This document shows, in pieces, positions 19,943 through 32,100 of a stretch of 64,000 bases of DNA (within the stretch, counting starts at the first letter, position 1; each line of letters begins with the position of its first letter). A model generated the notes under the pieces. The model worked only from the letters and a program-made list of their open reading frames with translations, ran no database searches and was not told the DNA's origin. The DNA lies in NCBI GenBank assembly GCA_025356435.1, contig JANXSY010000105.1, forward strand, positions 1 to 64,000, in the 5' to 3' direction. The DNA is from Isosphaeraceae bacterium (GTDB taxonomy: Bacteria > Planctomycetota > Planctomycetia > Isosphaerales > Isosphaeraceae). Made by a program: the position numbers and the translations under genes.

Positions 19943-21454
19943 ATGACCCGGAGACGAACCAACCTCGTGCGTACGCTCATCGCAGCCGCGCTGCTGTGCG
20001 TGTCGTCGCCCGTGCCGGGTCGCGCCGATCTGGTCTACTTTCTCCGGGGCGGTAAGGTCCAACTCCCCGTGACCCGCGAAGGGAAGCGAGTCTTCCTCGA
20101 AGCTCCCGACGGCCGCGTCGAGTTTCGCGACACCGACTTCGCCAAGATCGTCTCTGAAGACGACCCCGCGATCGAATGGCTGCGACGAGACTCCGACACG
20201 CAGAAAGCGGGGCCGAACGAGAGGTTCGCCGCAGCCTGGTGGGCCTTGGAGAACGGCTTGACCGATCAGGCCGTCAGGGCTCTCCGCGAGGTCTACGCCG
20301 CCGCCCCCCAGCACGAGCCAACGGCCTCACTGATCCGAACCCTCGATCGGGTCACTCCCGCTCTCGCCGATCCCGACTCGCGCGACGTCGGCTCCGCGCT
20401 TCGAGGTTCGTTCCGAGAGGCTCGCAGCCCGCATTTCCTCCTGTTTCACAAGGGGTCCGAGGCCCACATACAGGAGCGGCTCGCGCTGCTGGAGAAGGTC
20501 TACTCGACGTTCTATCTCGTCTTCGCGGGGCATGGGTTCGATTTGAAGCCGCCGAAGACTCGTCTGATGGGCGCGATCTTCGCGAGTCAGCAAGACTATC
20601 TGGATTTTCTCAATCGGGGCCAGGCCCGGGCGTTCGCCACGACTCAGGGTTATTATCATCCCACCCTCAACCTCGTCGTTTCGTTCGACCCTGTTGATGT
20701 GCCGACCATCCGCAACGGTCGGATCGTATTGGATCGACGATCCCGACAACTGGCCGAATGGCAGGTCGCCGTCGATCGAATGCCCACCAACGCCCGCGCG
20801 AAAATCGAGATCGACGGCGAGCCGGCCCGCACCCTGGCCCAGGCCCCGGCGAAGACCTCGGTCGACGCGGTGCGTCGCGACCTCGCGCGACAAACCCTTC
20901 TGCTCGACCTCGAACGTCGCTCGATCGACCTCGGGATGGCTGCGCACGAGACGACCCATCAACTTGTCGCCAACAGCGGCCTCACCCCGCACCACGACGA
21001 CTTCCCGACCTGGCTCCACGAAGGGATCGCCTCGCAATTCGAGGTAGTCCGTGGCGGCCGATGGGCGGGGGTCTCACGAGCCCACGACCTCCGCCTTCCC
21101 GAGTGGCGTTCGATCTACCCTGCCCCCCACCTCGTCCCGTTGGTGCGCAATGCCGCCTTCGGCCATGGCTACGACCGCGATTTGTACGCGCAGGCGTGGG
21201 CATTGGTTTATTACCTCCGGAAATCGCAACCCAAAGGCTTTGCCACTTTCCTCGACGTCCTTCGATCCCCGTCCTCCACCCCCCCCGATCGCCCCGCGCG
21301 ACTCGTCGAGGCATTCCGCACCAGCTTCGGCGAAGACCTGTCCAAGATCGAGGTTGAGTGGCATCGCTTCATGAAGATGGTCAAGACCCCGCTCGAAGAC
21401 GGCACGTTAGCCCGCCCCGCCGCCCGTCAAGAATTGCCGAGCAGACCCAATTGA
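19943..21454 (+). CDS. DUF1570-type putative zinc metallopeptidase
   Basis: Signal peptide; GMAAHETTHQLVANSGL (HExxH); FPTWLHEGIASQFE. Confidence 0.8.
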   Translation: MTRRRTNLVRTLIAAALLCVSSPVPGRADLVYFLRGGKVQLPVTREGKRVFLEAPDGRVEFRDTDFAKIVSEDDPAIEWLRRDSDTQKAGPNERFAAAWWALENGLTDQAVRALREVYAAAPQHEPTASLIRTLDRVTPALADPDSRDVGSALRGSFREARSPHFLLFHKGSEAHIQERLALLEKVYSTFYLVFAGHGFDLKPPKTRLMGAIFASQQDYLDFLNRGQARAFATTQGYYHPTLNLVVSFDPVDVPTIRNGRIVLDRRSRQLAEWQVAVDRMPTNARAKIEIDGEPARTLAQAPAKTSVDAVRRDLARQTLLLDLERRSIDLGMAAHETTHQLVANSGLTPHHDDFPTWLHEGIASQFEVVRGGRWAGVSRAHDLRLPEWRSIYPAPHLVPLVRNAAFGHGYDRDLYAQAWALVYYLRKSQPKGFATFLDVLRSPSSTPPDRPARLVEAFRTSFGEDLSKIEVEWHRFMKMVKTPLEDGTLARPAARQELPSRPN

Positions 21455-21478
21455 CAGAAAAACCCAAGCTGTTATATT
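21451..21478 (+). promoter_or_regulatory. Sigma-70-like promoter of tRNA-Pro
   Basis: TTGACA - 16 nt - TATATT immediately upstream of tRNA; overlaps stop of preceding CDS. Confidence 0.7.
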
Positions 21479-21494
21479 ACGTTTGTTCGCACGA

Positions 21495-21569
21495 CGGGGC
21501 GTAGCTCAGCATGGCTAGAGCGCACGGTTCGGGACCGTGAGGCCGGAGGTTCAAATCCTCTCGCCCCGA
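21495..21569 (+). tRNA. tRNA-Pro(CGG)
   Basis: Acceptor CGGGGCG/CGCCCCG + A; D-arm GCTC..GAGC; anticodon arm CACGG-TTCGGGA-CCGTG (anticodon CGG); T-arm GGAGG-TTCAAAT-CCTCT. Confidence 0.95.
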
Positions 21570-21689
21570 CTAGAAGTAAGTCCTATTGATTTCTGGACTT
21601 AACTTACCTGCCCGCGATGGGCAGTGTGGCATTTGAGACGAATCCAGGGCGTAACCCGTAACGCCTTAGGCTAGAAGAAGACCATAATC

Positions 21690-22392
21690 ACTGGTCATTA
21701 TTACGTGGTAGGGCCCACGACCTCGGAACATACGGATCCGAAGGAAGTTGTGAGAAATACCGTCGCCTGATCGCTGACATGCTCTTGGCCCCATCGCTTA
21801 GCTGTCCGATCCCGACGGAATTCAAGACTGAGAGCAGACCGACGGTCGACGAACTGCTCATAAGCTATTGGGATCGGCACGTCACGACCTTTGACGTCAA
21901 AGCCGGCAGGACAACATCTGCCAAGCCCTCCGCTTTCTCAGGCGGCTCTCTGGGCACACTCCTTCGCAGGCCGTCGGTCCCCATGCCCTCAAGATGGTCC
22001 GGAATGGCATCATCCATGCGGGACGCTGCCGCACGCTGATTTAAAAATCGTCAGCCGCCTCTGCGGCTTGTTTTGATTGGACGCCCAGGATAAATTCTGC
22101 GCGCGGTCTTAGGCATCGCCAAGGAGCGGCCTCCGGTGGACCAGGTGGGAGTGGCCGTCGTCAGGGCGACTCTCTCCTTCTTGGCGTTTCCGATTGCGGC
22201 GATGGTCAAGTTCGAATTCCTCACCGGAGCGCGTCCCGGCGAGATCGCATCCATTCGGCCGCGAGACGACGGCCTGGGTGTATCGTCCGGGCTCGCACAA
22301 GACCGAACACCAAGGACGTGAGAGGGTGAGCGTGCTCGGACCGAGAGCCCAGACGGTCCTTTGCCATGGATCGCGGGCGCCCGGGAGAGATG
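21690..22392 (+). pseudogene. Degenerate tyrosine recombinase/integrase (frameshifted)
   Basis: Fragments in different frames: TEFKTESRPTVDELLISYWDRHVTTFDVKAGR / DNICQALRFLRRLSGHTPSQAVGPHALKMVRNGIIHAGRCRTLI / VKFEFLTGARPGEIASIRP / VWVYRPGSHKTEHQGRERVSVLGPRAQ. Confidence 0.85.
22053..22074 (+). terminator. Rho-independent terminator-like hairpin
   Basis: AGCCGC-CTCT-GCGGCT-TGTTTT inside integrase pseudogene. Confidence 0.6.
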
Positions 22393-22420
22393 GTCTGATT
22401 CCATCCCGAGGACATCGCTC

Positions 22421-23078
22421 ATGGCACGCAAGACGTACCACGACGTGTTCAAAATCGCCGCCGCCAAGCTGGTTCGCCGGCAGGGGGACACCGTCAAGAA
22501 GGCGGCCATTCGCTTCGTACATGAAGACAACTGCATAATTAATTTAAATGTATGCGTTAGTTAAATGTCAGGGCCCAGGGCATCGCCTGCTGCGAGAACA
22601 GCAGCCGCCACGACCACTCCGTGGCCGCGAACATCCTGGACTGTGAGTTCCTTCCCGAACCGGCCGACGCGGTTTGGAAGGCCGATATTACCTCTATTTC
22701 AACCGCCGAAGGTTGGCTCTACCTGGCGGTGGTTCTCGATCTGTTCTCGCGGAAGGTCGTCGGCTGGGCGACGGCCGATCACCAATGCGTTGAGCTGACC
22801 TGCGACGCCCTGGGGATGGCCTTGGAGCAACGATGCTGACGGAACACGGCGTCACGCCGAGAATGAGCCGGAATGGGGAGTGCCATGACAACGCGCCGTC
22901 CGGGAGCCTATTCAGCACGGTTAAGCGCGACCTGACGCATCACCAGACGTACGCAACCCGCAAAGAAGCGTTGCGCTCATTGTTCGAGTCCATCAATGTG
23001 TTCTACAATCGGCGTCGCATTCACTCGACGCTCGGCTACCGCAGCCCGGTTGACTTCGAGACGAAGTTCGCCTCCTGA
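22421..23078 (+). mobile_element. IS3-family transposase remnant (orfA fragment + deleted orfB)
   Basis: MARKTYHDVFKIAAAKLVRRQGDTVKKAA; WKADITSISTAEGWLYLAVVLDLFSRKVVGWA; RNGECHDNAPSGSLFSTVKRDL...YNRRRIHSTLGYRSPVDFE; internal deletion between fragments. Confidence 0.88.
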
Positions 23079-23169
23079 GCCACCCTGAGCGCCCACGATT
23101 TGTCGGGAAGGTCACTTCCAAAGAAAACACCAAATCGGACGACAAACACAAACTCCTGGGGGTGATGGA

Positions 23170-24798
23170 ATGCGGAAGCGACTCAGCCGTGCTGCAGCGT
23201 ACCTGGCGATCCTGCTCCTCTTGCCTCCCGCTCCTGTCTCGGCGGAGGACAAGTCTCCCCAGAAGGCGGAGATGGCCGGCTACCTGCTTGTCCCGCACGG
23301 CAATGTGGACGCGAAGTACAACGCCGGCTTCTCCACATATGTGGCGGCCTGGCCGCTCCTGAAGAATTACCCAGGGCAGGACTTCCAGAGCGGCCTGTTC
23401 GGCACCTGGATGTTTTCGCAGTATGACGGCCCCAAGCCGGAGAACATGTACTCCGATATCGAAGGCGGCCTCGGCTGGTGGCGAGACACGCGGTTCGCCA
23501 CCGAGACGCCGAAGTTCATCATGGGCGGCGTGGCCCTGAACTTCAGCGAGTGGGCGAACGGCCCCGGTGCCGGCAAAGGCCGCGACTGGAAGAAGCCCTC
23601 CGGCCATTACGCCATCGCGCAGCTCAGCCCGTCGGTGTTGTGGCCGCCAGACGGCCTGAACCTCAAACAGGGCACGCGTGGGGAACTGTTCGGGTACGGG
23701 TATCTGCCGCTGCCGCTCACTGCGTCGAAGACGACCACCGCCGGCAAGGACGTGCCGACCGGCAACCACTGCTGGACCCTGTTCCTTAACACCGGCAACT
23801 TCAAAGGGCCGGTGACGTTCTTCCTGCCGTACTTCTGGTCGCGCGCCTCCGTCGAGAACCCCAAGCTGAGTGGCCTGTTCCTCGACACCCGGCCGTCCGA
23901 GCCGAACAAGGCGTTGCAGATGGAGACGCAGCACATCCCCGCCTACACCGCCCAGGACGCGAAGGGGGACACCTACGCCCGTATCGCCCCCACGCAGTTT
24001 CCCAGGAAACCCGACGGTGATTCGGTTCTGGTGCATCGCATCACTGCGTACAGCAAGGCCGCGCTGTGGGACGGCGTCCAGGCGTGGTTCGACGGCGGGA
24101 ACGAGGTGTCCGGCACCATTGACCCGAAGGCCGCCAGCGTCCACACCTTCGACGGGAAGGGCGGGGCCACTTGGCAGATCTACCCGCCCAACACCGCGAG
24201 GGAGAAGAAAGTGCCGGTGGGGTGGAGTTCGTTCGCAACGCCCGTCGCGCTCGACGACACCACCTACGGCTACAAATGGGCGAAAGACGCGGTGACGAAA
24301 GACGGGACGCTCGTCACCCTGCCGGAGTACTACCGCCTGGAAAAGGACATAAAGGACAAGGTACGCTGGGTGGTGGTGAACGCCAAGGACGTGCCGGCCG
24401 AGACCGGGCTGGCGAAGGTCGAGTTCCCGCGCGTCCGCAAGCCCGATCAGCAACCCTACGTCACCCCCGACGAGGCCGATAGTCGTTGGAAGAAGCCGGG
24501 GCCGGCGGCCGGGCCGTTTACGGCCAAGCTCGGCGACGGCAGCGTGGTGACATACTCTTGGTATCGATTCGCCGATCAACCCGCCCTGCTGAACGCCGAC
24601 CTGACCGCCAACGAACGGGAGAGCCTGCAAAAGCGGGTGGAGCTGCTTCACACGAAGTGGCCCAAGGACCGCGAGTACCTTCCCCCGCCGAAAGTCGGGA
24701 CACTCGCCGACCTCGACCCCGCGTTACTCGTTACCCCGCCGAAGGGCCTGGAGATCGGCTACGTGCCCATCGTCACCCGGCAGGGCGCGACGGAGTAG
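23170..24798 (+). CDS. Secreted hypothetical protein
   Basis: 542-aa ORF, signal peptide MRKRLSRAAAYLAILLLLPPAPVSAED; no recognised domain. Confidence 0.75.
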   Translation: MRKRLSRAAAYLAILLLLPPAPVSAEDKSPQKAEMAGYLLVPHGNVDAKYNAGFSTYVAAWPLLKNYPGQDFQSGLFGTWMFSQYDGPKPENMYSDIEGGLGWWRDTRFATETPKFIMGGVALNFSEWANGPGAGKGRDWKKPSGHYAIAQLSPSVLWPPDGLNLKQGTRGELFGYGYLPLPLTASKTTTAGKDVPTGNHCWTLFLNTGNFKGPVTFFLPYFWSRASVENPKLSGLFLDTRPSEPNKALQMETQHIPAYTAQDAKGDTYARIAPTQFPRKPDGDSVLVHRITAYSKAALWDGVQAWFDGGNEVSGTIDPKAASVHTFDGKGGATWQIYPPNTAREKKVPVGWSSFATPVALDDTTYGYKWAKDAVTKDGTLVTLPEYYRLEKDIKDKVRWVVVNAKDVPAETGLAKVEFPRVRKPDQQPYVTPDEADSRWKKPGPAAGPFTAKLGDGSVVTYSWYRFADQPALLNADLTANERESLQKRVELLHTKWPKDREYLPPPKVGTLADLDPALLVTPPKGLEIGYVPIVTRQGATE

Positions 24799-24983
24799 AC
24801 GTTCGCTTCGTGGGCGACGATCATTCGTTGCAGGCCCATTCATTCGCCACGCTCGGGGCTGCAGTTGATAACGGCCAAAGACTTGAAACACGACTGGCGG
24901 TCGGATTCGTACAGCGAACTTTTCAAAAATGTGCGATCGCGCCCGGCCATTGCTGTTAACAGATAAACAAAGGAATTCGTGAG

Positions 24984-26087
24984 ATGCGTATCGCCAGGAT
25001 TTTCGCCCATCGAATCGAATTGCCGCTGCGGGAGGGAAGTTACAAGTGGTCCGGCGGGAAATCCGTCACCGTCTTCGACAGCACCATCGTCGGCGTGGAA
25101 ACGGACACGGGCCTCGTGGGCTACGGCGAGGTCTGCCCGTTGGGACCGTTCTACCTGCCCGCCTACGCGGAGGGCGTCCGGACCGGCGTCCGTGAAATCG
25201 CACCGCATTTGATCGGCCTCGACCCTCGGGAACTGCTCAAGCTCAATCACCGCATGGACGCGGCGTTGAAGGGCCACCCCTACGTCAAGAGCGGGATCGA
25301 CATCGCCTGCTGGGACATCCTCGGCCATGCGACAGGTCTGCCCGTTTGCGTCCTGATGGGCGGGCGATTCGGCGAAGCCGTTCGGCTCTACCGCGCCATT
25401 TCGCAGGAGTCGCCCGACCAGATGGCCGCGAAGGTCGACGGCTATCGTACCGAAGGCTACACCCGGTTCCAGCTCAAGGTGGGCGGCGATCCCGATCTGG
25501 ACATCGAACGCATCCGTCAGGTGCGGGCGATCCTTCACCCGACCGACCGACTCGTCGCCGATGCCAATACCGGCTGGACCCAGCACGAAGCGACGCGCGT
25601 CGTACGGGCCGTGCGCGATCTCGACGTGTACATCGAACAGCCCTGCCTGACCTACGAGGAGTGCCTCTCGGTTCGGCGGCGGTGCGACCACCCGTTCATT
25701 CTCGATGAGAACGTAGACGGGATCGACGTACTGCTGCGGGCGAAGGCCGATCTGGCGATGGACGTCGTTAACCTGAAGATCAGCAAGCTCGGCGGCCTCA
25801 CCAAGACGAAGCAGGTGCGAGACCTGTGCGTCTCGATGGGGATCGCTATGACACTGGAAGACAGTTGGGGCGGCGACATCGCTACGGCGGCCATCGCGCA
25901 TCTGGCTCACAGCACCCCGGAAGAGTTCCGGTTCACCAGCACCGACTTCAACAGTTACGTCACGGTCAGCACGGCCGACGGCGCGCCGCGACGGGAGCAC
26001 GGGTTCATGTCGGCCTCGTCCGACCCGGGCCTTGGCATCCAGCCAAAGTTGGACGTACTTGGCACACGGGTCGTAGATGTGCGTTAG
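24984..26087 (+). CDS. Enolase-superfamily (mandelate racemase/MLE) protein, likely cis-3-hydroxy-L-proline dehydratase
   Basis: [81 protein letters not shown]. Confidence 0.85.
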   Translation: MRIARIFAHRIELPLREGSYKWSGGKSVTVFDSTIVGVETDTGLVGYGEVCPLGPFYLPAYAEGVRTGVREIAPHLIGLDPRELLKLNHRMDAALKGHPYVKSGIDIACWDILGHATGLPVCVLMGGRFGEAVRLYRAISQESPDQMAAKVDGYRTEGYTRFQLKVGGDPDLDIERIRQVRAILHPTDRLVADANTGWTQHEATRVVRAVRDLDVYIEQPCLTYEECLSVRRRCDHPFILDENVDGIDVLLRAKADLAMDVVNLKISKLGGLTKTKQVRDLCVSMGIAMTLEDSWGGDIATAAIAHLAHSTPEEFRFTSTDFNSYVTVSTADGAPRREHGFMSASSDPGLGIQPKLDVLGTRVVDVR

Positions 26088-26138
26088 TGAATTACCAACT
26101 CGATGAGATCATGTGGATCGCCCCTTGGGAGAATCGTG

Positions 26139-29100
26139 ATGAACGTCCGCAACTTAACCCGGTGGCAGCTGAGCGTCATCACGACGTGCCTCGTTGCCGG
26201 CGCGACGGTCCGCGCCGAAGACCCCGCCCCCGCGGAATCACTCCTCAGTGTCGGGAGACTCTTCGGTGTTGGGGAGTTCGATACCGAGTCGCTTCCGGCA
26301 CGGCAGTGGAGCAGGCGATCATCAACCTATTTTACCTTGACACAGGCGACCAACGGGACCGGGCGCGAGTTGATTCGCAACGACCCCGCAACGGGAAAGA
26401 ACGACGTCGTCTTCCCGGCGACGGCGCTCGTACCGGGCGGTGCGAAAGAGCCGCTCGCGGTCGACGCTTACACGTTCTCCGCCGACGAGTCGCGTGTGCT
26501 GATCTACACGAACAGCCAACGGGTCTGGCGTCGCAACACCCGTGGCGACTACTGGCTGCTCGACGTGGCAACGCGCAGGCTGCGCAAGCTCGGCGGGGAC
26601 GCTGCCCCGTCGTCACTGATGTTCGCCACCTTCTCGCCAGACGGCACGCGGGTCGCCTTCGTGCGCGAGAACAACTTGTATGTTCAAGACGTGGAAAGCT
26701 TGAAGATCACCCCGCTGACCACCGACGGCTCGAAGTCGGTCATGAACGGCACCGCCGACTGGGTGAACGAAGAGGAACTCGATCTGCGGAATTGCTTTCG
26801 CTGGAGTCCGGACGGCCGTCAGATCCTCTTCTGGCAGTTCGATACCACTGGCGTGGCGGAGTTTCACCTCATCGACAACGTCGTCAGCAAGTCGCCGCGG
26901 ATCACCTCGTTCGCGTACCCCAAGGTGGGTGAGAAGAACTCGGCCACCCGGCTGGGCGTGATCTCGGTGGACGGCGGAAAGGTGCGCTGGCTCGACCTTC
27001 CCGGTGACACGCGCGAGCACTACCTGCCCCACGCCGATTGGACGCCGGACGGCTCGCAGATTTTGGTTCAGCAGTTCAACCGGATCCAGACGGAGCTGCG
27101 GGTCTGGCGGATCGACCCCGCCAAGGGTCAGGCAAAGGCCGTCTTCACCGAGGGGGACGCCGCCTGGTTGGAGAACGAAAACCCCTGGCGGTGGTTGGAC
27201 GGCGGCAAGAGCTTCCTCTGGCTGAGCGAGCGGTCCGGGTGGCGACACGCCTACCTCGCTCACGCCGACGGCTCGCCGTCAGAACCCATCACGAAAGGCG
27301 AGTTCGACGTCATCGCCGTCGAGGCGGTGGACGAGTCGGGCGGGTGGTTGTATTACGCGGCCTCGCCGAAGAACGCGACCCAGCGATACCTGTTCCGGTC
27401 GAAGCTCGACGGCAGCAAATCTGAACAACTCACCCCCGCGAAGCAAACCGGCTGGCACGAGTATGACTTCTCCCCCGACGCGAGGTGGGCGGTTCATACT
27501 TGGTCGAACTTCACCACACCGCCGGTGGTGGACCTAGTGCGGCCGGGCGAGCACACCGTCGTTCGCACGCTGACCGACAACGCGAAACTGCGGGCCAAGC
27601 TGGCCGCGCTGAAACGGCCGGATGTCGAGTTCATGCGGGTGCCGATTGGCAACGGCGTCACGCTGGACGGCTGGAACATCAAGCCCGCGAATATGGACCC
27701 GTTGGCGAAACTCCCAATGCTCATGTACGTCTACGGTGAGCCGCACGGCCAGACGGTGCGCGACGCCTGGTCCGGCCCGCGCGGGTTGTGGCACTGGATG
27801 CTCGCGCAACAGGGGTTCGTCGTGGCCAGCGTCGATAACCACGGCACCAACGTGCCCCGCGGCCGCGAGTGGCGGAAGTCCGTCCATCATAAGATCGGCA
27901 TTCTGGCCCCGACCGAGCAAGCCGAGGCGGTGCGCGTTCTGCTCCAGCGGTGGCCGTTCGTCGATCCCACGCGGGTCGGCTCGTGGGGTTGGAGCGGCGG
28001 CGGCAGTATGAGCCTCAACGCCGTCTTCCGCCACCCAGATCTCTACCGCGCCGCCATCGCCGTCGCGCCAGTCGCTGATCAGCGGCTGTACGACACGATC
28101 TATCAGGAACGGTATATGGGGCTGCCAGCGGACAACGCGACCGGCTACCGCGACGGCTCGCCCACCACTCACGCCGGCAAACTGCGGGGCAACCTGCTGC
28201 TCGTCCACGGCACCGGCGATGACAACTGTCACTATCAGGGTACCGAACGGCTGATGGAGGAATTGATCGCGAAAGGGAAGCGGTTTAGCGTCCTGCCGTA
28301 CCCGAACCGTACCCACGCCATCAACGAGGGACGGAACACCGATCAGCACCTGATGGACGCGATGACGCGATACCTGCACGACAACCTGAAGTCGCCTCAC
28401 GCCCCCGCACCCGAGACTGTCTACGAAACACGAAACGTTCGCGGCTGGAACGTGCATGTAAATCGCGAACTGCTCGCGACGGAGCCCAAACTCACGGCGA
28501 AGGCACTGGAGATTCTCGACACGCAACTGGCGGAAATCACGCGAGTCGTGCCGATGGAGGGGGTGTCCAAACTGCGACAGGTGCCGCTGTATTTCAATCC
28601 CGAGTATCCCGGCATTCGCCCTCTGGCCGAGTACCACCCCGATGCCGACTGGCTTCGCAAGAATGCGCGTGACCCCGCGATGGCGAAAGCCGTCGAGTTC
28701 CACAACGTGCGCATTTTCGAAGCCGAAGCGAACCGCATGCCGAACGTGACGCTGCACGAACTGGCCCACGGCTACCACGACCGCGTGGTGCCGAAGCAGT
28801 TCGCCAACGCGGAGATTCAAGCCGCCTTCACACACGCGAAAAAGTCGGGGAAGTACAACAAGGTCGCCAGGCACCACGGCAACGGCCGGCCGAACACGAT
28901 CGAGAAGGCCTATGCGATGACCAACCCGATGGAGTACTTCGCAGAGACGACCGAGGCATACTTCACGGGCAACGACTTTTACCCCTTCACTCGTGAAGAA
29001 CTGAAGACGCACGACCCGGACATGTTCGAGTTGCTCGGCAAGCTCTGGCAGGTCGAGGCCGAACCGGCTCCCGCACCCGTGCCGCCGTCCCTCACGCAGC

Positions 29101-32100
29101 AACTCCTGAAGATGTCGCCGGCGGACCTGGCGAAGGCCGCCCGCGCGCAGGGCGACGCCGGCCGCGGCGCGGTGCTGTTCTTCCAGCCGTTCCTGTCGTG
29201 CGCCAAGTGCCACGACGGAGAGACCAGCACGCAACTCGGCCCTGACATCGCCAAGGCCGGCAAGGAAGCGACGGCCGAATACCTCATCGAATCCATGCTG
29301 CTGCCATCCAAGCAGATAAAAAAGGGGTACGAAACACTGGTGATCAACATGTCCGACGGCAGGGTGGTCGCCGGGTTGCTCGCTGAGGAGACCGCCGACG
29401 CGGTCACACTCCTGGACCCGTCTGCCGGCGGCAAGCGGGTGGTCATCGCGAAGGCGGACATCGACAGGCGGACGGCGAGCGCCCAATCGCCGATGCCCGA
29501 CGGACTGGTGAACGTGCTCTCGGATCGGCAACAGTTCCTCGACCTCACCAAGTATCTCATTGAGATCAACGAGGGCGGGCCGACCCGCGCCAACGAGCTT
29601 CGCCCCGCCCAGACCGCGCTCGTCATCCCGGAGTACGAGAATGACATCGACCACGCCGGGTTGCTCCGCGCCCTGGACAACAAGGCGTTCAAGCGGGGCG
29701 AGGCTACGTACACCCGCGTGTGCGCGAACTGCCACGGTACGAAGGATCAACCCGGCTCGCTGCCCACGTCGCCGAAGTTCGCCGCCCACGTCTTCAAGAA
29801 CGGTAGTGACCCGTTCAGCCTGTACCAAACACTGACCCGCGGCTACGGCCTCATGGCCCCGCAAACGTGGATGGTGCCCCGGCAGAAGTACGACCTGATC
29901 CACTATGTCCGTGAGACGTACCTGAAGCCGCACAACCCGACGCAGTTCGCGAAGGTCGATGACGCCTATCTGGCCAAGTTGCCGAAGGGAACATCCGCCG
30001 GTCCGGCTCCGATGAACGTGGAACCGTGGGTAACGACGGACTACGGCCCCAGCCTGATGAACACCTACGAGGTAGGCGGGGCCGCGAAGTCCACCGCGCC
30101 GAACATCGCATATAAGGGGATCGCGGTGCGGTTGGACGCCGGGGCCGGCGGGGTGTCTCGCGGCAAGCGGTGGGCGCTGTTCGACCACGATACGATGCGG
30201 TACGCGGCAGGGTGGTCTGGCGACGGGTTCATCGACTGGAAAGGCATCCACTTCAACGGCCAGCACCAAATTCACCCGAAGTTGACCGGCGAGATCGCTG
30301 TGTCGAACCCGGTCGGGCCGGGCTGGGCTGACCCGAAGACCGGCAGTTTCGCCGACACCCGGTTCCTCGGCCGAGACGCGCGGCCCTACGGCCCCCTCCC
30401 CCGCGAGTGGGCGCGGTTCGTGGGCACTTACGCCTACGGCGACCAGACGGTCATCTCGTATACCGTCGGCAACGCCAACATTCTGGAGCTCGAAGGGACA
30501 GAGATCGAGTCGTCGAAACCGGCGAACGTCATGTTCACCCGCGTGCTGGACATCGGCAAGTCGTCCCGCAACCTGCTCTGCCGCGTCGCGCCAGACTCGG
30601 TCGCCGTCGCCGTGATCGGAGACAAGGCGGTGTCGCTGGCGAAGCAAGACGGGTTCACGGTCCTGACGATTCCCGCCGCCGCCACGCCAACGCGGGTGAA
30701 ATTGCTGCTGGCGAAAGGGGGAGCCGATGCACTGACCGCGTTCGCTAAGACCTCCCACGCGCCGCAGGCCCTCAAGCCGCTGACCGAGGGCGGGCCGAAG
30801 CGTTGGCCGGAACTGCTGAAGACGACCGTCGCGGTCGGCAAGAACGATGGCCCGTTCGCCGTGGATTCGTTTGGCCTGCCTGAACGCAACCCGTGGAATG
30901 CCCAACTTCGGCTGACCGGGTTCGACTTCTACCCGGACGGCAAGCGAATGGCCGTGTGCAGTTGGGACGGCGACGTGTGGACAGTGTCCGGGTTCGACAA
31001 CCTCGCCGGCGGGCTGACGTGGCAGCGTATCGCGTCCGGGTTGTTCCAACCGCTCGGGTTGAAGTTCCGCGACGGCGCGATTTTCGTGAGCTGCCGGGAC
31101 CAGATCGTCAAGCTGCACGACCTCAACGACGACGGCGAGACGGACTTCTACGAGTGCTTCAATAGTGACCACATGGTGACGGAACATTTCCACGAGTTCG
31201 CAATGGGGTTGCAGACCGACGCCGAGGGGAACTTCTACTATGCCAAGAGCGGTCGACACGCCCTTCCGGCCCTCGTCCCGCACCACGGGACGCTGCTGAA
31301 GGTGTCGAAGGACGGCGTGAAGACGGAGATTCTCGCGACCGGCTTCCGCGCCGCCAACGGCGTCTGCCTGAACCCAGACGGGACATTCTTCGTCAGCGAT
31401 CAAGAAGGGTTCTGGACACCGAAGAACCGCATCAACAAGGTCGAGAAAGGCTGTTTCTATGGCAACATGTTCGGCTACACAGACATCACGGACACGTCCG
31501 ATTCAGCCATGAAACAGCCGCTCTGCTGGATCACCAACGACTTCGACCGCTCGCCGGCGGAGTTGGTATGGGTCGATTCGGAGAAGTGGGGGCCGCTGAA
31601 GGGGTCGTTGCTGAACACATCCTACGGCATGGGCAAAATCTACGTCGTCCCGCACGAGACGGTGGGCGGGCAGTCCCAGGGCGGCATGTGCGCGCTGCCG
31701 CTACCGACGTTTCCGACCGGCATCATGCGGCCCCGCTTCCACCCGACCGACGGCCAACTCTACGTCTGCGGAATGTACGCCTGGGCCGGCAATCAGACCG
31801 CGGCGGGCGGCTTCTACCGCGTCCGGTACACTGGCAAGCCTGTGGACCTGCCCGTCGGGCTGAAGGTGAAGGCGGGGGGCATCGAAGTGACGTTCACCGA
31901 AGAGATCGACGCGAAGGCGGCGGCCGACCCGGCGAACTACGAGGTGAAAGTGTGGGGGCTAAAGCGGACTCAGAACTACGGGTCGAAGCACATCGACGAG
32001 AAGAAGTTAGCGGTGTCGAAGGCGGTGCCCGACGGAAAAACGGTGTGGCTGGAGATCGTCGGCCTTGCGCCTACGTGGGGCATGGAGATCCAGTACCGGC

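Noticed and set aside
27534-31403. 1289-aa antisense ORF opposite the giant fusion gene
   Set aside because: Mirror ORF of a high-GC coding strand; no recognisable domain, while the + strand has clear motifs.
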